This document shows positions 42,339-50,880 of a DNA stretch of 64,000 nucleotides, piece by piece (the first letter of the stretch is position 1; each line of letters starts with the position of its first letter). The notes below the pieces were generated by a model that searched no databases, was not told the origin of the DNA, and saw only the letters and a list, made by a program, of their open reading frames with translations. The position numbers and the translations under genes are program-made. This stretch comes from Rapana venosa (taxonomy: Eukaryota > Mollusca > Gastropoda > Neogastropoda > Muricidae): NCBI GenBank assembly GCA_028751875.1, contig CM054145.1, forward strand, positions 2,943,064 through 3,007,063, read 5' to 3'.

Positions 42339-44246
42339 AACAGGAGACCCAAGGTGTTAAATGTCCCTCCACCAAGCACCACCAACAGCTACGCCATCCT
42401 ACTGGAAGAAGTGAGAAGTGCAATGAAATCACTAAAGAGACCTAAAGGGAAGTCGGCAGGATTGAAAAACATTCCATCAGAGCTGGTCCAGGCAGGAGGA
42501 GAGGCCATGACAGACGGGTTACTCATCATCTGCAATAAGATCTGGCAGACAGGCGAGTGGCCAACACCTTGGAACAGTCCCTGATTATCACTCTTCCGAA
42601 GTTCACTAACAACTATACTAAAACTACCGTACCATCAGCTTGATCAGCCATCCAAGCGAAGTCATACTGAGAATCCTCCTGGACAGACTGAAGCCTCAAA
42701 CTAAGCAGGTCATCAAAGAAGAACAGGCAGGTTTCAGACCAGGACAGAGCACAACACAGCAAATGTCTAACCTAAGAGTACTCTGTGAGAAGTACTGGCA
42801 ACACCAGCAAGATCTTCACCACGTCTCTGTGGACTTTAAGAAGGTGTTCGACAGAATTTGGCATACAGTTTTGTAGGCAACCATGAGGATGAATGACATC
42901 AATGCCGACCTGATCAGAACAATAGACTGCATCTATAGCAAGGTAACCAGTGCTGTCTGCTATGACAGCAACATAGCAGAATGGTTCCGAACCACAATTG
43001 AAGTACATTAAGAATGTCTGCTCTCTCACACCCTCTTCAACATCTTTTTAGAGAGAATAATGGCTGACAAACTTGAAAACCATGGGGGAACAGTCAGCAT
43101 TGGAGGCAGGACAGTTACAAACTTAAATTTGCTGACGACATCGACGGCCTAGGTGGCAAAGAGAAAGAGCTAGTCAACTTTGTAAATCACCACGATAAAG
43201 CCTCGTCAGCATATGGCATGCAGATCAGTGCTGAAAAAACCCTGTTGATGACAATCAGTGCCAATGGCATCAGCACTTACATTATTATAGACAGCAAGAA
43301 GCTTTAAATATCTGGGTGCTATAGTATCAGACCACAGCTGCAATGCCCAAACTGAAAGTCCTTTGGAATGATAAAACATCACCATCAGCTTCAAGATCAG
43401 ACAGATGTGTTCCCTGGTTATGTCCATACTTTTGTACGCATGTGAAGCGTGGACCACTACAGCAGACACTGAAAGAAGGATACAGGAATTGGAGATGAGA
43501 TGCCTTCGCAAACTTCTTGGTGTCTCATACAGAGATCACATAAACTAACGAGGACGTGAACACCAGAATCAAAAACGCCATCTGGCCATATGAAGAGCTC
43601 CTTACTTCAGAGAAAAAGCACAAACTAAAGTGGTACGGATAAGTCACACGAACATCTGGACTGGCCAAGACTGTCCTACAGGGAACAGCACAAGGAGGGA
43701 AGCGAAGAGGCAGACAGAGAAAAGGATTGAAAGACACCAGAGAGTGGACTGGCGTTAAGTGAAACGAGTTGTTGCGGAAAGCTGAAAGCCGCAAGGAATG
43801 GAGGAAGCTGGTTGCAAAGTATTCAGTGGTGCCCCAAAGGTCTTCTAGACTACGGGAGAGGTAAAGGTGAAGGTGAATATGGAGATGTAGGCAATATTTT
43901 AAAAGATCACCCAGTTTATAAAGAACTACATGGAAATGTAGACAATAGTAAAGAAAACAACAACTACAATTTATACAGATATACATGGAAGAGTAGACAA
44001 TCTTTAAAAAAAATCACCGAATATACAGAAATATATGGAAGTGTTCACATCACAGGAATTTAACAGAACCAGACCTTAACTAAATCAGGTGGACTATTTA
44101 ACAGAACCAGACCTAAATTAAATGAGGTCAACTATTTAACAGGACCAGACTGAAACCAAATGAGTTGGACCATTAATTTTAACAGAACCAAACCTAAACC
44201 AAATCAGGTGGACTATTAATTTTAACAGAACCAGACTTAAACCAAC

Positions 44247-44284
<38 letters not shown>

Positions 44285-47200
44285 TATGGAATTTATATAG
44301 CGCTGAATCTTGTAAAGCAACAAATCAAAGGGCTCAGATTTCATTTCATACCACTTTAAGTCACGGCAGATTTCTCTCCGTGAAATTCGGGCTGCTCTCC
44401 CCGGGGAGAGCGGGAGAGCGCGTCGCCACAAGCGCAGCGCCACCCTTTTTTTCTTCTTTTTTTTCATGTCTGCAACTGTATTTGTTTCCCTATCAGAGTG
44501 GCTTTTTTCTAAGAATTTTGCCAGGGACAACTCTCTTGTTGCCGTGGGTTCTTTTACGTGCGCTAAATAATTACGTGTAACACACGGGACCTCGGTTTAT
44601 CGTATCATCCGAAAGACTAGCGCCCAGACCACCACTCATGGTCTAATGGATGGGGGAAAAGTTTCCGGTCCAAACGGGGTACGAACCGCCGCACACTTCA
44701 GACCCGGACTTTTCGCTTTCTAGACAGGCGCGCTACCTCTAGACCACCGATCCACACATCCACTCAGGTGAACTATTAATTTTAACAGAACCAGGCTTAA
44801 CCCAACTCAGGTGGACTATTAATTTTAACAGAACCAGACTTAAACCAACTCAGGTGGACTATTAATTTTAACAGAACCAGACTTAAACCAACTCAGGTGG
44901 ACCATTAATTTTAACAGAACCAGGCTTTACCCAACTCAGGTGGACTATTAATTTTAACAGAACCAGGCTTAAACCAACTCAGGTGGACTATTAATTTTAA
45001 CAGAACCAGACAAGCAGGGATAATTTCAAAGCCAGCGATTTTAACAGAATCGCACACCCTTACTGTCACTTGTACAGTGTATCTCAAGGACAAATTACTG
45101 ATCATTTAGGACTCTGCCTGAAAATCGGCATGGACATCAAAAGAGGATAAGTGATCATCTATAAAGAAGGTTGGTGTTGTTTGTCCATATAATCGATTGA
45201 AGAAACGAAGATGACGTTTTCGACACAACATGAATATTTGAGTTGTAAAGTTCAACCTTTCTTTTTCTTTCTCATTGTTGAAAAGTGCATACATATTCCG
45301 AAAAATTACGTAAACAATACTTAAGAACTCTTTTGAACCAACATTCTGTTATTTGTTTGCTAAAACTACAACTGAAAATGCAACCGAAACTGCTGAGTAC
45401 TTCCTGAATACTTTCATCTCTTTCTTTTGATTGAGTCGCCATTTTGATATCCTGCAAATAAAATATTTTTCGTTTATTTTTTATTGTAAGCCAAAACTGG
45501 TAATTTCCTATGACGAACAATGCTAGCAATGCAAATGGTTAATTGGTTATTAGATTGGTTTGGCTGATCATTTCTTTAGAAAGGTATTTCTTGCTCAGGT
45601 GTCTATTGTACCTTTTCTTCATTCAGTGGATTGATTCAGCATCTTTCTCCTAGTTTCTGTTTGTCATTTTGTTTTTCTGCCTTTGTCGAGTGTGAAATTC
45701 TGATTCTTTTGTCTTCGCTGTCCCTACATGACAGATAGATTCCAGATAGGATTTAGTCAAAACTGATCAATTCTAATCTAATCTAATGTAAACTGATGTA
45801 TTGGAACCTAGCCTAACTTCATTCATGCCCATGTCATGTCACGTCATGTCATGCCACGTCATAATACCACAAATGTATAAGTATGTTCTTTCGAGCCAGA
45901 AGGACCATAGAGCCGGAGCTTATCCCGGTTTCTGTAGCGTTAAGCGAACTGATGGTTTTTCACCACCCCTGTGACAGGACGCTAGTCTGTCGCCAGATAC
46001 TTCCCCAGCAGAGCTGGTACCCACTTGTACACCTGGGTGGAGTGAGGAAAATAGGAGTAAAGTGTCTTTCCCAAGGGCACAACACCGAGCCGAGCGGGGA
46101 TCGAACCCGCGACCTCTGGATCACGAGTTGACCGCCTAAACCACTCGACCACGGTGCCTCCTAATACCACAAACAGTAGGTATAAAATTGTATGAAATTG
46201 TGTTGTGTATATGCTGTCGCACTGTGCTGTAACGTGCCGTATGGCATCATATCCCACTATAACATATCGTATCACCACGTAGGCACTACTGTATACAAGT
46301 ACCACGTAGGCATTACTATAAATTGAAAACAGACAATAAAATCAGTGCACACACCATTCAAACTGGATTCCTTGTTGCCCTGGGCCTTCGCCTTGTCAAT
46401 CTGATGCAGATAGCTGTAGATGAAATCTGTGCTGTCCCCCTCCTGGTACTGCGTCTGCTGATGGGCTGTCAGTTTCTGGCCAGAGTAACCATAGACACGT
46501 TCAAAGTTGTCTATCGTTTGTTTGGCCTTGAAGGGGTCCCCAGGAACTTTGGACAACCACGGTAAAAAGTTCAGAATGGCTGTACCTGTACACACACATA
46601 GACAGAGTTAGGCCAGGCTTGGAATAGCTCAGTGGCTAGAGCACTCACTTTCCCTAAGCTAAGATTAAGCAGCGTTGAGAGTAGTTACCAAGTGGATGGG
46701 TGGCCGTTTGCACGCCTTGGCTTCAGTACAGTCCCACAGTTTACCCAGCTGTAAATGGAAACCTGCCCTCTTTAGGGTCAGGGAAGGTAAAGTAGCGAGG
46801 GAGAGGAGATGGGCGCCCGTCTCAATATGCTGGCCACTAGAGAAGTGAGGTCTCTGACACCTCGCTCCCCAACGACTGCTTAGGTTATGGGAACACCTTC
46901 GTTCTACTTTAACTTTGGTCAGTTATTGATGTCAGCTAAGTGCCGAGGCCTGCTTTAAAGTGGTGTGAAGTTTTATACTGAGATGGTCTTCACCCATGAC
47001 CAGCTCTGAGCATTACAAACAGGCAGCGAATCGTTCTAGATGTCCAAGTGTTTTAGGTTTTTTTCTTTCTCTTCATGACAGCTATGCTTTGCTTCAAAAT
47101 GATCGCTGAAAACTTAAAAAGAAAAAGATGGGCAGGAAGAGGCTGGCCACCTGCAGCATAATTGTTCAGTTTTGGATATTGACAACATTCTCTGTACTCA

Positions 47201-50200
47201 GTGCAGCTTTCGAAAATCTTTCACTACATTGCCAACATCACTGAGATCAGTGGTCTTGGAGGGCTACAGGAGATCGTAGAACTCAGCAGGAGACAGAAAA
47301 AAGATGACGAACACTGATGGCAATGCGTGGAGCTACTACTGACGACAGCGGTGATGGAGACAGTTGAAATGAGTGTGAAGATTTATGTTTCTCTACCATG
47401 TCTTTTGTCACATATTGTTTATATTGTTCTAGATTAGATTTCAGTGTACACAGGAATAAACACGCATCTCTTTACTTTAGGCTCTCACCATAAACCCCCC
47501 TCCTGCACCCTGACTGATATAACTGAAAGTGAACAGAGGCAAAATCGAGCACGCACGCACGCGCACACGCACACGCACACACAGCCATCGCAAGCACATA
47601 CCTTTCGCAGACTCGAAGTTCCGCTCCATGGTTTCTATATAACTGATGAACTCGGGGTCATCATAATCGTACCTTGACCCCATGACGATGGAGCAGATAT
47701 TATTGGACACGCTGATTTGGGTCATCCGGGCCACGTCCATGGGCGCCCCCTGGCGTTCCTTGATGGCCCGGATGTAGTGGGTGATCTCCTCTTGGATCTT
47801 TTCGGCCAGCACGTTCTTGCCCATGCCCATGGCCCGGAGAATCTCCAGGGAGATCTTGCGCTGTTCCCTCCACTCAGCGCCGAACACTATGCCTGTGTGT
47901 GATTCAGATTCAGATTCAGAATATTTTATTGCTATTTAAGTTTGGTAGACTTATATGACAGAACAAAACAGACATCATATCAGTCATAGTTATCTGTTTG
48001 GCTCAAAATGATATACAATAAAAACGTGTTGCATTCTACTTCTCTTTTTCTCTTTTCTCAAAACATTCATACACATATCTGATGATATCTGCTTGGTAGA
48101 TATCAACTGTGATTATGTCGCTTAATAGATCTATAGTTTTACGTTCTTATTCTCTTGTCTTAATTTGTAACAACATCTGTCCTGGCTAGTAGTTCAAGTT
48201 CCCTCAAGTCGGAGTGTGGCTACCTTAGGTATTCGTGTCATGTTTGGTTGTTTTGTGAAGAGTCTGGTTGTGTTTTGTTGTGTTGTCTCTAGATGTGTTG
48301 TGTTGAGTCTGGTTGTGTTGTGTTTGGTTATTTTGGGTAGAGTCTGGTTGTGTTATGTCGAGTCTTGCTGTGTTGTGTTGAGTTTTGTTGTGTTGACTCT
48401 AGATGTACTGTGTTGAGTTTGGGTGTGATGTATTTCCCCCCGTTCTTTGGCTAGATCTCCTGGGTTCACCAATGGTGAAATGTTTCGTATGCGATCGTTT
48501 CTGCCCACAATTTAAGGTAGCGCAATCCTACTTCATAGATGGTTGTGTTGTAATGAGTTTGGATGTGCTGCATTTGGCTGCGTTCTGAAGTAATCAGCTT
48601 GGCTATTGTGGTGGTTAGGGTTGGTTTAGTTAGGTTGTGATATTGCGTTGCTTTGAAATGCACGCATAGCGTTGCACTGTGTTTTTTAAAATCATGGATA
48701 GTAATCAAATAAAGTTTCTCCTAAGTCGGAGTGCGGCTACCTTAGGCAAAAATAATGCAAAGGTGTCCCATAACAATGCGGTCGTTTGGGAGCAAGGTGT
48801 CAGAGACCTCAGCTTCTCCAGGGGCCAGCATATTGAGGGCGGCACCCATCTCCTCTCTCTGGCTGCTTTACCTTCCCTTACCCTAAAGAGGGAAGGTACG
48901 CATTAACAGCTGGGTGAACTGGGCGGCTGTACTGAAGCCAAGGCGCGCAAACGATCATTCACCCACTTGGTAACCACGCTCAATGCTGCTGAACCTTAGC
49001 TTGAGGAAAGCGAGTGCTCTGACCACTGAGAAAAACACTGTTGTGTTTTGTTCCATTCTCACAAAATCAAATCCGACCATTGGAGACATCTCACCATTGG
49101 AGAACCTCGGAGCTCTAGCCGAAGAATGAAAGCAAAAACAAACGCTACATTGTATTTTATCCCCTAAGTCGAAGTACAGCTACCTTTGTTGTGGACAAAA
49201 ACGGCTGCATACGCAACAACCACCACCATCGGCGGCGAGGAAGGAAAAAAGAACTTACTGTTTGTACATTCAAAGGAACACAATGTGTTACACTGGAGTG
49301 CATTTAGATGAAGAAACTCGATAAAATAGTGTTGTAATAGAATAAAACAGTGAGTATATTGTATTGTACTGTATTTTGTTATGCTGGGCTCTATCGCACT
49401 GTGCCATACTGCATTGAATAAGGTGACAACAACAACTACAAAGTAGGACTGAATTGTCTTGTTCTCCACTAAAATAAATCACAGGATACTGTTTCATATA
49501 CTATTGTATCCTTTGAATTATACTGTATTGTATTTTGTCAAATTTGTGACATAATGTACTGCATAGTATTGTGTGTATCGTAGTCTGTTAGATTCTATTG
49601 CATTCTTTTGTATGATATGTTTTACTTCAGTTTTAATATTGTATTCTGCTGCATCCAAACGAGAAAGCAAGCTAAACACCTAATGATTTCAAATGATGTC
49701 ATGATTGATTCTTCATCTAAAATTCTCCCCCGTTGGGATCCGATAGCATCCCCATTTTCTGAAACCTCTGTGCTAGCAATTCCCTCTTTTCTATCCATCT
49801 CTTTGTTTTTGCCTTGTTCCCCTTCTTTTTGTCACCTTCTTGTCTATTTTCTGCCTTCTTAGTCGATTCTCCGGCCTTTTTCAGAAAGACTTAAAAGATA
49901 ACAGTTCTCTCCCACATAGAACTCAGATGTACTGGGCCTGACTTGTCAAGCGCTTAACGGCAGCGCGACGCATTTTCGTTCAAATGACAGACAACAACAG
50001 TTGCTGTCTGAGCGTTTGACGAAGAAGAAATGATACCATGGCCGACTATTCATCTAAGATGTCCTGGTTGTGACAACTGTTCTTAGGGAAGTCAGCGACT
50101 GAATGAATGACTTCTCTATTAACTTCTGAGGAGTCACTGCTCCTGCTCTTTCCAGCAGTGGGTCGCGGGCAAACCGAACCTGGCGCAGTCCATCCCTCTA

Positions 50201-50849
50201 TTGGGTGCATGCTGGGTATGTCAGTGGCAATACCTGCCTTGCCCATCCACACAAAATAGTGGATCGGGTTTAAATGTATGTGCAATGCCAGATGTTTTGC
50301 ACACGTTGGCACTCAGGGCCTCAGGTTATGTTTCATTCAAAGGGATTTCAGGAGAGTGCAGCTTGTACCAACGTTAACTTACGGGCAAAGTTTCTTCAGA
50401 CACACAGCTCAGTGAAGACACGATACAAAGCCGCGCCCTCAACTACCGTCAGAACACGAGTATAAAGCTCTAACCACTAGGTATTCCGCCTCCCATGTAA
50501 GTAAGTACACAATCGTTATGAAGGGAGGCTTAAATTAGGGCCTAGGTTGCTATACTGGCAAGAGCAAGAATGTTGCCTGCCAGAAGTTTATGAAACTATT
50601 TGCTTTTTTACATAGCTGTCAACCTTTCTTTGAAATCAAGGAAGAAAAAGAAGAAGAAGAAGAAGAAGAAGAAGAAGAAGAAGAAGAAAGAAGAAAACAT
50701 GACGAATAGATTGGAGAAGAAGGAAGAGGAGGAACGAGCTATTGAGGAGAAGAAGAAGAGCGCGAAAAGGGAGAGAAATAAGAAGACTAAAACACACACA
50801 CACACCACAAAACAACAAACAAACCCCAAAACGATAAGAAAAAGAACGA

Positions 50850-50880
<31 letters not shown>

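Noticed and set aside
46085..46163. tRNA-Ser/Leu-like sequence with good A and B boxes
   Set aside because: It continues directly into a repeated SINE body, with no proper acceptor-stem closure or Pol III terminator.
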